From Pyrenopolyporus hunteri (Eukaryota > Ascomycota > Sordariomycetes > Xylariales > Hypoxylaceae), in the NCBI GenBank assembly GCA_902806595.1, contig CADCXC010000037.1, positions 186,001 through 250,000 on the forward strand: a stretch of 64,000 bases of DNA, in the 5' to 3' direction. The stretch's first letter is position 1; the number at the start of each line of letters is the position of its first letter. A program made the translations under genes and the position numbers. Below are positions 1 to 11,970 of this stretch, one piece after another. Below the pieces are notes generated by a model. That model ran no database searches, was not told where the DNA came from, and worked only from the letters and a program-made list of their open reading frames with translations.

Positions 1-2474
1 GGAACTCGTCGATACCGAGCGAAAATATGTCCAAGATCTCGAGAATCTTCACGATCTCAAGAAAACGCTAGAACAGAAGGGCGTGATTCCCGGTGATATC
101 ATCCACCAGATTTTCCTGAACATAAATTCAATCCTGGATTTTCAGAGGCGTTTCTTGATACGCGTCGAAACTACCAACTCTATGTCGCAAGATGCGCAGC
201 GCTGGGGCGCGCCGTTTGTTGTATATGAAGATGCCTTCGACATCTATCAACCATTCATCGCAAATCAGCGGAAGGCGGGCCAGATAGCAAACCAGGTCTT
301 CGACAAGATTCAACTAGCTGATCATCCTGTGTCGTTTGATTTTAACACGTTGGACAGTTTCCTTTTAAAACCAATGCAAAGATTGGTCAAGTATCCTTTA
401 CTATTAAAGGTTTGTAGCTTACTTACTCCAGATATCATCAGGCCTGTCGATGCTGATACGTCTCTTAGTCCCTACTAAAGAAATGCGAGGACGAAGAGAT
501 CAAGTCGGACTTGACCGCGGGTATCGAAGCAGCAGAACGAGTACTTACGAAGGCCAACGACGCGGTCAATCGCGACCTTCTGGATGAGGCGTTAGAGGAT
601 CTTATTCGTAGAGTAGACGACTGGAAGAATCATCGAGTCGAGTCTTTCGGAAGGTTACTATTACACGGCGTGTATACCGTCATCACGGGACGAACTGAGC
701 AAGAGAAAGACGTAAGCCCTGCGCACCTGATCTCTGGTCTCTGGAGCGACGCTGATAACAACCCAGTACGAGATTTACCTATTCGAGTGCATCCTCCTCT
801 GTTGCAAGGAGGTCCAACCGAACAAAAGCAAGGATAAGAAAGACAAGAACAAATCTGCGCCAAAAGTCCCGAACAAAAATAATAAGTTGCAGCTTAAGGG
901 CCGGATATTTATGACTAACGTGACCGAGGTCCTCTCGTTCGCCAAGCCAGGTGAGTGACGCGAAGATTCGGCTGTAAGAGCTCTACCTAATCCATCCAGG
1001 TTCGTATACTGTGCAGATATGGTGGAAGGGTGACCCTGGTGTAGAAAACTTCGTCATCAAGTTCTCTAACGAGGAAACGATGAAAAAATGGGAGACGGGG
1101 CTGGTAGCCCAGAGAAAAGAACACGCGCCAACCACAGCCATAAGTCCCGACCAATCCACGCCGGATTTTGCGTGGATGCGAAACCAGAGCCAAATCGAGA
1201 ATCCATACGCCCAGCAGGAGGATGACGACGACGACGACGATGACGAGGCGGCGCAAGCACCAGTTCCACAGCCGATCGTAGGCATCACCGGTCCTCCGGG
1301 TGGCGGAATCATGAATCATAATGCGTCAAGCACAAGTCTCAGGGCACGTTCTATAACCACTACTAGCACCACCTCGCTGGCCAGTATCGCCCAAGCGCCA
1401 CCTCCCCGCTTCCCTCTCCCAGCACCCCCAGGGCAGTTGAGCGTTCTAACACAAGGTGGTGCGCAGTCGCCCGGCCCTCGTTTCGGCGACTCATACTTCT
1501 CTCCCACAGCGGAGTCGCCTGCGTCGTCGCGGACGAGCACGACGAGCACCATGTTTGCGTCGAATGGCCAGTTCCCATTTCCGAGGACCGGGACACCTCA
1601 AGCAGGTTGGGAAGATAATAATCGGTATACCGCACCCGCCATGCCACGGGCTCCCTCGAGAGACGGCCCATCTCCGATGAATGGGAGGAATCCAAGAGGA
1701 CCCTCACTACCCGTAATAGCCTCACAGCCTCAGACTCTAACTCAGCAACAACGTAGCCGGTCCTATAGCACTTCAAACATCAACGATCCGTCGAACGGGC
1801 GAAGGACTGGTAATAGTACGCCTGTTCCCGCAGTGCCGGGGATTCCACCTCACCTCCACCCTGCACACGACGCGAGCATCCCGCGGTCTCAAACCGGTTC
1901 ACCTAGACAAGATATCCCCGTTCGTACCAATACCCAGAGCCCAGGCATGCAACGTGACGCGAGATCGAATCAGCAAGCCGGTCAATACGGCGGAACCATG
2001 TCGCAATTCCCCACGCAGCCCGTCTATCCCCGGCAGGCGACCCCCGCCTCGGGAACGTCCGGGGGCACAGCGACTCCGTCGCTGAATCTTGATGATCGAC
2101 AGCCCGTTTCACCGCCGCTAGGTACCGCCACGCAAGGCAATCCGCTCTCTAGCCCAGATTTCCCAATCCCAGCGCAACTGAAAGTCAAAGTGAACTGCGA
2201 TAACGGGACCTATTTCACACTCGTCGCTCCGTTCAATATCGCATACCAGTCGCTCAGAGATCGTATCGACGTCAAGCTTGCTCGGTTCACAAACAGCTCA
2301 ATTGCTAAGGGCAATCTGAAATTGCGGTATCGTGACGAGGACGGCGACTCTGTGACAATTGAAAGTGACGATGACATACAAATTGCGTTCTCGGAGTGGC
2401 GTGAAGGCGTCCGCGATATGTACTCCGGCGGCGTTGGAGAAATAGAGCTTTTCTGCGTCGGAGAGACAGCTTGA
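1..2474 (+). CDS. CDC24: Cdc24-type Rho guanine nucleotide exchange factor (5' partial)
   Basis: Activates the Rho GTPase Cdc42 at sites of polarised growth, working through a Bem1-like scaffold. The 5' end lies outside the window. Exons are 2-409, 469-711, 767-950 and 1000-2474; introns are 59, 55 and 49 bp with GT-AG ends, and frame is kept throughout, giving about 769 visible residues. The visible protein starts inside the DH domain (ELVDTERKYVQDLENL) and includes its signature LLKPMQRLVKYPLLLK. A PH domain follows (about 185-310; FGRLLLHGVYTV, then YLFECILLCCKEV, ending near IKFSNEETMKKWE). A long Ser/Pro/Thr-rich disordered linker with an Asp run comes next. The last ~97 residues form a PB1 domain (LKVKVNCDNGTYFTLV, then the acidic RYRDEDGDSVTIESDDDIQ) that in the family binds the Bem1 PB1. 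DH-PH-PB1 order is diagnostic of Cdc24/Scd1. The gene is certain; exon junctions are inferred. Confidence 0.95.
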
Positions 2475-3897
2475 ACCCGTCCCGTTGCAAGTGACTCGGC
2501 GGCGGAACCTGAAAGAAGCCATCGGAGCCGAAATCCTTACGAGCACAAGTACGGAACCCCCCAGAAACGATCGAGGCATAATTCCAGTATTGACTACAAT
2601 GATAATTATATGATACTCCCGCGGCAGTAACAGTCGGATCGTATCTTGATATCAGTTTTTTATCTTCCAGATATCCTACCAGACGACGTTCGCTTTATGA
2701 CTTTACGATTCTTGCACATATTTTAGATACCAGACCTCTCTTGGTCACGAGTGGATTGGCTTCGGGTCCCTGCCAAGTTAAAGGGAGCTCTACATTCGTT
2801 CGCACGCTTTGGTGCTACACCCAAAGGAATATCGACCGTTGTGGGTATGGCTCCATCACCAGGCTTCTTCTAAGGCTCGTGAGCAAGCACCCTCATCCCG
2901 TTCTGATCCATAGCCTCAAAGTTGACGGCACACCCGAGCGCCGGTTCCGTACGAAGCGACGCAAGCATATCAAGATTCAGCAGGTTTTCGCTGGGATTGG
3001 GTAGCGTAGCCCCCTAGCCTTTACAGGGAGAAGTCGAATGAAGGATAATAAGGTATTTCAGACTTTGACCACTTTTGGTAACCTTGCACAGGTCGGCGCT
3101 AGTTAAGATGGATGGTGGTTCTGCTGTTTCGCAAGTCTCAATTCGCAAGCATGAAAGAGCAAAGGAGGATTGTTACAGCATTGTCGGGAGTAAATCCAGG
3201 GCTTCGTACTGCAGGTGTAATGCGGATCAGACTCGACGTAGTTGACAGCCGTGACGTTTGAAAGCATGGCCCGGTGCACTGGCGAATCCCACTGAAGAGT
3301 GTTAAGAAGGGGGGCAGAGTCTGGAAGCTAGTTACTTATATATAGGTGGGCTGAAATGAAGATTTCCAAGTCGTTCCAATCCTATTTTTCGACGTTCATA
3401 ATTCCACAGGGTGTAAGACCCGTCAGTAACATACTCCAGATTCAGGCTTCATCATTCCTCCTGGTCTAGACCGAGCCGTCCTGGGGCGTATCTAGCTCTA
3501 ACATCGGAGGTTGAGCGTAGACGGACATGAACCTCCGCATTTTACCTATTTCGTCCAATTTGTTCTAGGTTGCATATGTGATTCTCCCCATCTCAGCCAA
3601 ATTAGCAGGTCAAGTACCTCCAGATATCCTACCCGGCCCAGTTACCTACCTACCTCTAGGTAGCCATGTAGGGCTCCATTACCTTAGATTGCAGCTAAGC
3701 CATGTAGATGAACGAACGACTCTCGCGGATATATTAGCTGGCTGATCAGCCGCCCCGACGATCACCCTCCATCTACGTGACACTTGAGGCTTTCGTCTTT
3801 GTGAGGCAATAAGATCAACATTCATACCTCTGCCTTCGTTCCTGAGTAGACATTTCTATTACTATCCCTAATTACGTGCTAAGGGAAAAGGGACAAG
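2475..3897. other. Intergenic region between CDC24 and the secreted-protein gene
   Basis: No reading frame here looks like a protein. It holds the CDC24 3' region and the promoter of the next gene. A TATA-like run lies near 3337-3346, and a short CTAC/GTAG cluster (alternating TACC and GGTA units) lies near 3640-3665. Nothing else stands out. Confidence 0.6.
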
Positions 3898-4578
3898 ATG
3901 CTCTCGTCTCTCACTAGCGGCCTTCTCCTGTTCATCTCCGCCGCCACGATCCCCGCGGCGCTGGCAAAGCCGGAGCAGATCCGCGCCGTGCAGTCCCCCA
4001 TCTTCCACTACTATCTGCAGGCGTATCCGCAGGACCGTATGTTATTTTCGTAGACCCTTATTCTTCCCCTTGATATATCCTGTAAAACTTTATTCTTTCC
4101 TTCTACGTATGTCCTTTTTCTACGTCATGAAGCTAACGGCTAGACTCTAAATAGCCACAATCCCGGTGATGGGCCCCGAGGCTAGCAGCGAGTACTTCAA
4201 CATCGGGGGCACGATCCAGAGCACCAACACGTCGCTATACCTGAACATCGGGAGCGACTCGACCTCGTACAAGACACTCACCTTCGCGGAGGCCGGGTCC
4301 ACTAACGCCTGGGCGCTCGAGGTACCTATCTAGTGTTTCTAATTGCCAAGCATATGTGACAGCCTTTAGACATGAATGTGATTATCTAACGGTAGTATTA
4401 CGGACAGGGAGACACCATCATCACAAGCACGAGCAGCACCTACGGCCGCCAGCTCAACTTCCTAGTGTGCAGGTTGACCGGCGAATATTGGCAGGTGTAC
4501 TTGCAGACGGGGAGCGAGACGCCTTCGGGGAAGACTTGCAGTAACTATCAGAGCTTACATCTTCCTTGCTTATGCTGA
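3898..4578 (+). CDS. Small secreted protein with a Cys-rich tail, conserved-looking fungal family of unknown function
   Basis: Three exons, 3898-4036, 4155-4321 and 4408-4578, encode 158 residues. Both introns are GT-AG; the second has the weaker donor GTACCT but a clear CTAAC branch 17-21 bases before the acceptor. Residues 1-23 (MLSSLTSGLLLFISAATIP, then AALA|K) form a classic signal peptide, so the product should be secreted. The mature part is rich in Ser, Thr, Gly and Tyr, with motifs IFHYYLQAYPQ, GPEASSEYFNIGG, SLYLNIGSDSTSYKTL and GRQLNFLVC. It ends in TCSNYQSLHLPCLC, which places three of its four cysteines in the last 14 residues. I recall similar small secreted proteins in other ascomycetes but know no assigned function. 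A cell-wall or effector-like role is only a guess. No membrane segment follows the signal peptide. Confidence 0.75.
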
Positions 4579-6747
4579 GGCAGAGGCTGGAGGGGTGAAC
4601 CGCAGAAAGATGGACTGCTACGACCGCATCAGAGGTTCCGTCTACGCCTTGGATTGTATGTATGTTCGGTCTACCGTGCTGGATGATAGTCTCCCGAGCC
4701 ACATAGTTTGTCGGTAGACGTTACGTTTAACGAGTTTCTGATTGTATATACGCCTATTTCTCCTGGAATGGTATCTCCGGCCCAATTCTACCTAGTACGA
4801 CTTAGGTGATGTGATGGCTGTTGTAGGAGGTCCGGGCTCACTCTTTTGGCACGAGGAGTTGCTTCATTTCGTAATCTCCTTCCATATCGTACAGGGGCGT
4901 CTTCGTTTCTTAATGATGTCATCGTTTGAGAATTCTCAAAATCCGGGAACACGTAGAAGCCTTCCTTAAGCCACGGCCAGTAGGTGACGCTTCCCATCTC
5001 ACTCTGCATATTCCATATTGTCCTAAGTGGCTATTATCTCTTCTTTTTCTCAGGATATGTGAGCTTATTCTTGAACCGTCCAAGGTGGTAGTTAATCTCG
5101 TTGCCTCTCGGTTTTGTCGGTTGGGGGCCGTCCATGCAATTTCGTAAGGCCTGTTCGACTTGCGCACACCCGGCCGTACTGTATCCTGCAGAGGCCCAGC
5201 AAGCTGTTCGACAGATGAAATCAGTTCACGTGTCGAATAATGACAAGAATCTATGATTCAATCCCCATACTTAGGGGTAATGGGGAGGTGGGGTTTATGT
5301 GCGCATACCCAGAACGGAAGACATAAGAGAGACGCATGGGCGCTCGCGCTGGCCGTTGGGGTTGCGAACTCGGAGAACCCGCACGGGGGGCAGGCGAATT
5401 GGCTTCTGAGAGGCGGACATCTTTGGGGGCCTAATGAAGGGACTAGATCCGATTAAGACTTGTCAGATCGTCGAGGCCTTCGATCAGTCGGAAATCGCGT
5501 GGACCGAGGTGAAGCTTTTCGTCAAGATATAAAAAAAATGCCAAGGAGATTCTAGCAAAAGAAGAAAAGATGGGTCACGTGAGCTACCTGTTGTGCCACC
5601 ACCTAGGTTTGTATTGTACGTAGCACTTACGGAGAGGTCAGACCAGAATGCAGCACTAATGCGCGGATCTAACCCAATCTGGAAAAGCTCCATCCTTACC
5701 CATCCCGTTGCTTTTTCTCAGCTCCCTTCTTTTTCTCTTCTTTGTTAATTTAATTTGTTCATAAGGACCTACCTACCTGGGATCCCGACGATCAATCTGC
5801 ACAAATAGATGAAACTTGATGGCTCGGGCATTCACCTCCAGTCCAAACCACTGGAGAACAAAGATGGGGGATCCGGAGCGTGCATGAGCATGCATGGCAT
5901 ACCCGCTCCCTGGACCTGTTGCTTGCACGCTATGGTTGGTATACGATGTCGTACACGTAATCCCCAATGGAGAGTGTTTACTACGCGCGAATCAACAACA
6001 GAACTGGCCGTGGCCTGTAGGGGCGTGCTACACAGAAAGTACGATTGCCCCGAAATTCTGGCCGCGACATCGGCTTCTCCTGTTAGGGCATTCGTCGCCG
6101 TCGGGTTTCACCAGGAGTAGTAACTAATGGCCTGTTGCAACTCGTCGCAACTTAGAATCGACGGCTCGAGACGCTACCAGACATCCAAGTTTCTCGAGAA
6201 CGGTCGAAGAAATCGAATGATACATTAGTATCTTTTGCGATTATTCGGGGATGGTCTAGATACCAAGCTGGGTCTCACGAAGCTTGTCGTCAGCCCATCT
6301 GTCTAAGAGTCCGCCTACTGCACGGTTACACCATAGCTAATGTTTACAATAGATCTCCTATACCTATAACGCTCAGTGATCACTAGACTGTGTCTTCCCG
6401 TCGCATATGTATTTGCAGACTCTTGATGTCACGAGCTGATCCGCCTCGCAGCTGAGTCCAGCGAGTCTCGTATCTCACCTATCAAAGGCTAGATCTATAT
6501 GTAGTGCAACTAGTCAATCCGTCTACGGTCATAAGAAAGTCGCGCAAAACTAGAGAAGGCCGTTTTCGTGTCCAAGCGAAAAACAGCTCCCACATCTCCA
6601 CCTGCTACGACTCCGACGTAATGTTTCCCAAACTATTGAAATGCGCCAACAAGATCGAGGATCCCGATTTTCCCTCGTCGTCTTGCTGGGTCGCTTATTA
6701 GCTTCGGTTTGATCACGCATCAGTTCCCTGTCTGGTGGATACTGATT

Positions 6748-6757
6748 GATAAGATAA
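6748..6757 (+). promoter_or_regulatory. Tandem GATA motif (GATAAGATAA)
   Basis: Two overlapping GATAA cores lie about 1 kb upstream of the siderophore transporter start. GATA factors control iron and nitrogen genes in fungi. The distance makes a direct role uncertain, and the motif is short enough to occur by chance. Confidence 0.3.
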
Positions 6758-7014
6758 TTTTTCTTAGCGGCTCTTTTTAATGCACTCCTAGCCGGCTAGC
6801 GTACCCAATCGAGACAGACCGAGCTAGATCCCTTGGGAATGGGTGGGCCACTACTATGTAGTTCACCTGGAAAGCCCGAGGAACCTTCCTTCTCTAGAAC
6901 TGGATTTTTTTTCCCTCGACTAACCACAAGTCGCAACCGCGCACTTTTCAAGATTCCCTTCTTCAACTCAGGTACCAGCCCGTGGGCAGTCCATGGGTTA
7001 TAGTCTACGTGTAG

Positions 7015-7019
7015 CCAAT
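7015..7019 (+). promoter_or_regulatory. CCAAT box upstream of the siderophore transporter
   Basis: A CCAAT pentamer lies about 740 bp upstream of the start codon. The fungal CCAAT-binding complex with HapX regulates iron genes, so a link is conceivable, but a pentamer alone is weak evidence. Confidence 0.25.
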
Positions 7020-7464
7020 GGGGTGGTTTTACGTAAAGTTTTTCTTTTCATTTCCTCTTTCCAGAGCATACCTCTTCGTAACAGAACGAAGTTGGAATTA
7101 GAGAGGCCTTTTCTTCTTTCTTTTCCAAGACCTACAAGACCCAAGACACGGCTTATTCCTAGCTTCGACCCAGCGCCCGGGACAATGTACCTGTCTGGGT
7201 ATGGGTCGTTGCTTGACAGTTGCTGGTTTACGTAGAACCGCGAATCATGCGCTCGTCTTCCGCTTTCCTTTCGGCCTGGCCACAGCGGACACAGCGGACA
7301 CAACGCACATAGCGTAGTGGCTAACCCTCCCAACCCTCCACCCTGGTCCGAGATGGCACCCCACTCTTCTACCTACTACACAATGGCCAGACCCAGAGAT
7401 CAAGGTTAATCTTTTGCACCTATCCATCTACGGCGTGTTAGCTCTGCCCTTCCTGTCAACGCGC

Positions 7465-7473
7465 ATCAGATAA
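7465..7473 (+). promoter_or_regulatory. Iron-responsive GATA-factor site (ATCAGATAA)
   Basis: The nonamer ATCAGATAA matches the ATCWGATAA consensus known for the fungal iron repressor GATA factors (SreA/SRE/Urbs1 type). It lies 286 bp upstream of the transporter ATG and about 80-90 bp upstream of a TATA-like run. This fits repression of siderophore uptake when iron is plentiful. The motif is seen directly; binding is inferred. Confidence 0.6.
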
Positions 7474-7758
7474 ATAAAGGGTGGACTTGCCTCCCCATGA
7501 TCGTCCATCCTACTTCATCCAGCCACCACACCTCTCGGCGGAGGGCATCCTGCATATATATCCTTACATATAGACAAGACACATAGGATATTTAGTCATT
7601 TTCCTAGGCGCGTCTTGCAGTTGTACAAGCTCCGAGTCGTCCCATAGTTACTCCGGGACTGATCCTCCCCCGCCATCAAACATCAGTCTTACTAGTCGAC
7701 ACAAGTTATAAACCATACCTTTATCAACTAAAAGGCATTGTCAAATCTATCCGTCGCA

Positions 7759-9667
7759 ATGAGAGGTCCGCTGAGTCGGTTCGGTCGGCCGACCGAGGTG
7801 CCGGTGGAGGAAAAGTCACGCTCAGAGCAGGACAAGGAGGCTGGGGTTGTCGATAATCAGGCTCGCAATAGTGAGACCGACACCGATGTCGACGCCATCG
7901 ACAGCACCGCTCAGGCTGGTGTCCAGAAGATCGAGGCCACCACCAAGGTCTGGTCAAAATCTAACCTCATATTAGCTTATGTCTTGTAAGTCGCCAATAC
8001 CGGCCGAGGGTCAGCTATCCTTACCAGACGGGATACATGAACTGACAGTGCTACAGTATCTGGATCATCTATTTTGTCGACTCTATGCAACAGGGCATGG
8101 GGAACCTCCTAAACCCCTACGTTACCAGCGCGTTTTACCTGCACTCGTTGACTGCTACCACGAACGTTATGTCCGGTATATTTGGCGGTGTTTCGAAGCT
8201 CACTCTAGCCAAAATCCTCGATATTTGGGGCCGCCCTCAGGGTTTCTTGGTAGTGGTTCTCCTAATGACTATTGGACTGGTCATGATGGCGGCATGCAAC
8301 AACGTCGAAACCTACGCGGCCGCACAAGTTTTCTATTGGGTTGGGTAAGTTCTGGACCCCCGTTACTTCACGGAATATGTACCTAGATATTAACTTTTCT
8401 TTCTAGGTATAACGGAGTTAGCTACTCTCTGTCCGTTTTCATTGCCGATACTTCGTCCCTAAAGAACCGAGGGTTGATGCTGGCTTACATTGCGTCGCCC
8501 TATATTATTACCGTCTGGATCACTGCTCCTATGACTCAGAGTATCTTGTCTGGCATTGGCTGGAGATGGGGCTTCGGAATCTTCTCCATCATCACCCCGA
8601 TCATGTGTCTGCCTTTGTTCTTCCTGTTTACCTGGAACTACCAGAAGGCAAGGAAGGCCGGATTGGTTATCAACACCCCCAGCGGTCGCACGACATGGGA
8701 ATCGGTGAAATATTACTTTTGGGAGTTCGACGTGATCTGCCTGGTTCTGGTCTCCGCTGGATTCGCGCTCTTCCTGCTTCCTTTCAACATCTATTCGTAC
8801 CAGTACTACGGTTGGAAGGACCCATTGATCATCTGCTTGATCATCTTCGGTGGTCTATTCTTGATTGGAGCTGTCGTTTGGGAACGATTTTTCGCGCCGG
8901 TCAAGTTCATGCCTTGGGAGCTACTCAAGGACCGAACCGTCCTCGGAGCTTGCATCCTCGCCGCAGTTCTATTCGTCGAATATTACATTTGGACCGCCTA
9001 TTTCAGCTCTTTCCTCCAGGTTGTTCTCAACCTTGACGTAACCCAGACCGGTTACGTCGGCAACATCTACAGCCTGGGATCGTGCTTCTTTTCCTTCATC
9101 GTAGGTTTCCTGATCCGCTACACTGGTCGATTCAAGTGGATTACTCTATACTTCGGTGTTCCGGTTACCATCCTAAGCATCGGTCTGCTTATCCACTTCC
9201 GACAGCCTGGTACTCACCTAGGTTGGATCATCATGTGCGAGATCTTATACGCCTTCGCCGGTGGTGCCTGTGTAATTGGCGAACAAATTGCCGTCATGGC
9301 TGCAGCAGCCCACCAGCACGTCGCCGTCGTCCTTGCCATGGAGGGTATGTTCAGCAGTGTCGGTGGTGCTATCGGAGGCACTGTCTCCGCCGCCATCTGG
9401 ACAGGCGTTTTCCCCAAGGCGCTGGCCAAATACTTGCCCCCAGAATCCCAAGCGAACCTTACGGATATTTACAGCCAGCTACCGGTTCAACTATCGTACC
9501 CCGTCGGCTCCCCCACCAGGGATGCCATCGTGTTGGCCTACGGCGATGGTCTAAGATGGATGTTCGTTGCTGCTACCGCTATCACTGGGCTAGGCCTGGT
9601 GTCTGTCGCTGTATGGAAAGACATCAAGGTCAAGGAATTCAAACAAGTCAAGGGTCGCGTCATCTAA
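7759..9667 (+). CDS. Siderophore-iron MFS transporter (MirB/Sit1 family)
   Basis: Imports ferric siderophores across the plasma membrane by proton symport in this family. Exons 7759-7985, 8057-8344 and 8407-9667 give 591 residues, the usual size. Introns are 71 and 62 bp with good GTAAGT donors. I chose the ATG at 7759 because no earlier in-frame ATG exists. The first ~60 residues are a hydrophilic cytosolic tail. About 14 hydrophobic helices follow, starting with SNLILAYVFIWIIYFVDSMQ. Family signatures include YVTSAFYLHSLTATTNVMS, GGVSKLTLAKILDIWGRPQG and YWVGYNGVSYSLSVFIADTS. The last third has VNLDVTQTGYVGNIYSLGS-type sequence and the AGGACVIGEQIAVMAAAAHQ region. It has no siderophore-synthesis neighbour, so it may take up xenosiderophores. 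The exact substrate cannot be told from sequence. An ATCAGATAA site upstream suggests iron control. Confidence 0.92.
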
Positions 9668-9965
9668 AATTCGTAATGCGCTCGGGAGATCAGATCCACT
9701 TGTAGCCAGATATAAGGGTCTGTAACAAGGGTATCGTTCCGGTTGAGGTATATGGTAATGGGTCGGCTCGTGGTGTAATGGGAATGGCTAGGCGAGTGAC
9801 GTGTAAGACGATACGGTGGTTTGGAATTAAGATACCTGCTGATTCGTTGAATCGAGCTCATTCGAATATAATAATATTCAGTGAAAGATTAATCTAGCCC
9901 CCTAGGACACTAGATATTTGGATAAATACTTAAGAACGATAGAAAAATATATACCTTAGTACCTA
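9668..9965. other. 3' region of the transporter up to the transposon relic
   Basis: Short intergenic stretch that becomes AT-rich toward 9965. It contains no gene and ends in the TA (9964-9965) that borders the inverted-repeat element. Confidence 0.6.
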
Positions 9966-10079
9966 CCATGCATCACGTGACAACGGGACACACCCCCACC
10001 GGGACACCCTTTCACCACCAAAACTCACCTAATTGAAATGTGTATATTTAATTGAATATAAATCGTAAAAATATAAAAC
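9966..10079 (+). repeat. Left terminal inverted repeat (near-perfect core)
   Basis: 114 bp that match the reverse complement of 11147-11260 with a single C/T mismatch. Similarity with more transitions runs on to about 10210. The core contains a CACGTG palindrome and several intact CA dinucleotides. Confidence 0.88.
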
Positions 10080-11146
10080 CAGGCCTATTAAAAAGTCCAT
10101 TGAAAGGTGATTTTATAGCTCTATTGATAATTTCAATTGGAGCCTTAAATTAAAGGCTATAAGGCGAGGAATCTTACCTTGCTTTAGTTTTGTTAATTTC
10201 GTCGTATTTTAACTTTTTTTTAATATTTATTTTAATAATTATTATTTTAAATTAAGTTTAAAGCCTTTGGAAAAGTATGTAAAGCTTTATTAATTAACTT
10301 TTTTATATTTCGTCGAAGTTAATAAAGTTATAATAAATTTTAAAACGTTTTAAAATATAAATAATTTTATTTATATTTATAAGGAAATTATACGTATATC
10401 GCGTAATTTTAAGTTTTATTAAAAGTTTTTTAAAATTTTAAAGGTATTTTATATAATTATAAAAGTTAATTAAAATTTATTTTTATTAAAATAATAGTTT
10501 TATAAAGTTAAATTTTATAAAGTTTATTAAAAATAAAAAAAAATATTTATAAATAATAATATATTTATTAATATTAATGTATAAATTATTTAAAAAATAT
10601 TTTAATTATCTTTAAAATATATATATTTTATATATAAATTTAAAATAAATAAAAACTTTTAAAAACTTATAATTAAAAATATACGTTTTTAATTTTTTTT
10701 ATATATTATTTTAATTTTATAATAATTTTATTAATTGTAATTTATAATAATTAAAATTAAAATTAATCGAAAAAACGGCTTTTATTTTATAAAAAAAAAA
10801 AAACTTTATTTATAAATATTTTATATTTATACGTTAAAAAAAATATAAAAAAAATAACTTTTTATAATATTTTAAACGTTTATTATAAATTAATTATATA
10901 AGTTAAAAACGTATATTAAATTTAAATAAATTATTATATATATTTAAAATTAAGTAAAAAAATATTTAAAACTTTTTAATTAATTTTAAAAAATTTTTAA
11001 ATAAAATAAATAAATATAAATATTTAAATACGACGATATTAAAATAAAGTAAAATTTTTCGCTTTATAGCTTTTAATTTAAGGCTTTAATTGAAATTTTT
11101 AATAAAGTTTTAAAATCACTTTTTAATGGATTTTTTAATGGGCTTA

Positions 11147-11260
11147 GTTTTATATTTTTACGATTTATATTCAATTAAATATACACATTTCAATTAGGTG
11201 AGTTTTAGTGGTGAAAGGGTGTCCCGGTGGGGGTGTGTCCCGTTGTCACGTGATGCATGG
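11147..11260 (-). repeat. Right terminal inverted repeat (near-perfect core)
   Basis: Inverted copy of 9966-10079. Inward similarity continues to about 11026, with this arm carrying more A/T at differing sites than the left arm. Confidence 0.88.
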
Positions 11261-11970
11261 TATATATATAGTATAATATTCTACTAACCACATCATGCTG
11301 TATACCAAAGCTTTGGTGCCCGCCTTTGTCAGGAAATCTCACCCTGTAGGGATACTTACCTAGGTACCTACCTGTACATACCCATGTTTCTTAACGTTTG
11401 GCGTTTGGTAAGGTCAGACAAATATCTACGGTTAATTATTCTGTAGGTACCTAGGTTACGGTCTAAACATTAGTTTATAATGGAAACAGAGGAGACCTAT
11501 TTCATGATGATAAATGCCGTACAGACTTAGGTAAATATAAATACTTGTTACTATTCTTGGCGATACCCTTGATTTATCAAGGCGTAGAGTTCTATTGTTG
11601 CCCTAGCAGCACTAAGGCTAGGTAGGTACCTACCTACCTACCTGTATATACCTAGGTACCTAGTATCGTTAGTGGGGTGGGTGACGACCTTACAGCCCAT
11701 CCGACTCGTTTGCAGCTGCGTGTCGGGCCGGTGTCGACTTACCCTTAGCATCAACATCTCCCATTTCGCGACCCGAGTGCCAAACTCTCAAACCCCTCTC
11801 GGTCTTACGATCTAAATAGAATTCGATTATCTCAGTTATGGTACTAGGCAGTACTGGTACTCTCGGAGTTTTAGAGCACACTCTTGCATGCAAGCTCTGT
11901 AGTTCTCGAGGGAAATAGTACTACCTCAACAAGTCTATTCGTAGGAATTAGTACCGTCGATACGCTCAAG
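11261..11970. other. Intergenic region between the transposon relic and MED18
   Basis: No gene seen. It carries several CTAC/GTAG repeats, the strongest at 11619-11662, and the MED18 promoter. The in-frame stretch just before 11971 has no ATG. Confidence 0.55.
11619..11662. repeat. Palindromic GGTAGGTACCTACC-type repeat cluster
   Basis: A run of TAGG units switches to TACC units and then to another CCTAGG core, so the single strand can fold back on itself. It is one of many such clusters in the intergenic DNA of this window. Confidence 0.75.

Larger units (their letters stand above)
4579..7758. other. Long intergenic region upstream of the siderophore transporter
   Basis: About 3.2 kb with no convincing gene. 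Several overlapping short frames near 5250-6130 lack domain-like sequence or splice structure. The last kilobase is the transporter promoter and contains a CCAAT box, tandem GATA motifs and an ATCAGATAA site (listed separately). A small direct repeat of CACAGCGGA occurs near 7271-7295. A TATA-like stretch (CATATATATCC) lies near 7553-7563. Confidence 0.6.
9966..11260. mobile_element. Degenerate TIR DNA transposon (RIP-like, non-coding), TA-flanked
   Basis: The element is about 1295 bp and begins and ends with the same inverted sequence (CCATGCATCACGTGACAACG at the left; its complement at the right). A TA dinucleotide flanks both ends (9964-9965 and 11261-11262), as expected of a Tc1/mariner-pogo-type target duplication. 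The outer 114 bp of each end match except at one C/T site. Weaker similarity continues to about 245 bp, with most differences being transitions (G/A or C/T). The interior from about 10210 to 11025 is almost pure A/T, has no open frame and has very few CA or TG dinucleotides, the footprint of repeat-induced point mutation. No transposase survives, so it is either a dead element or a short non-autonomous one. Confidence 0.88.

Noticed and set aside
9082..9705. 207-codon frame inside the siderophore transporter
   Set aside because: It is the +1 shadow of a real exon, Arg/His/Pro-rich as expected for an out-of-frame reading.
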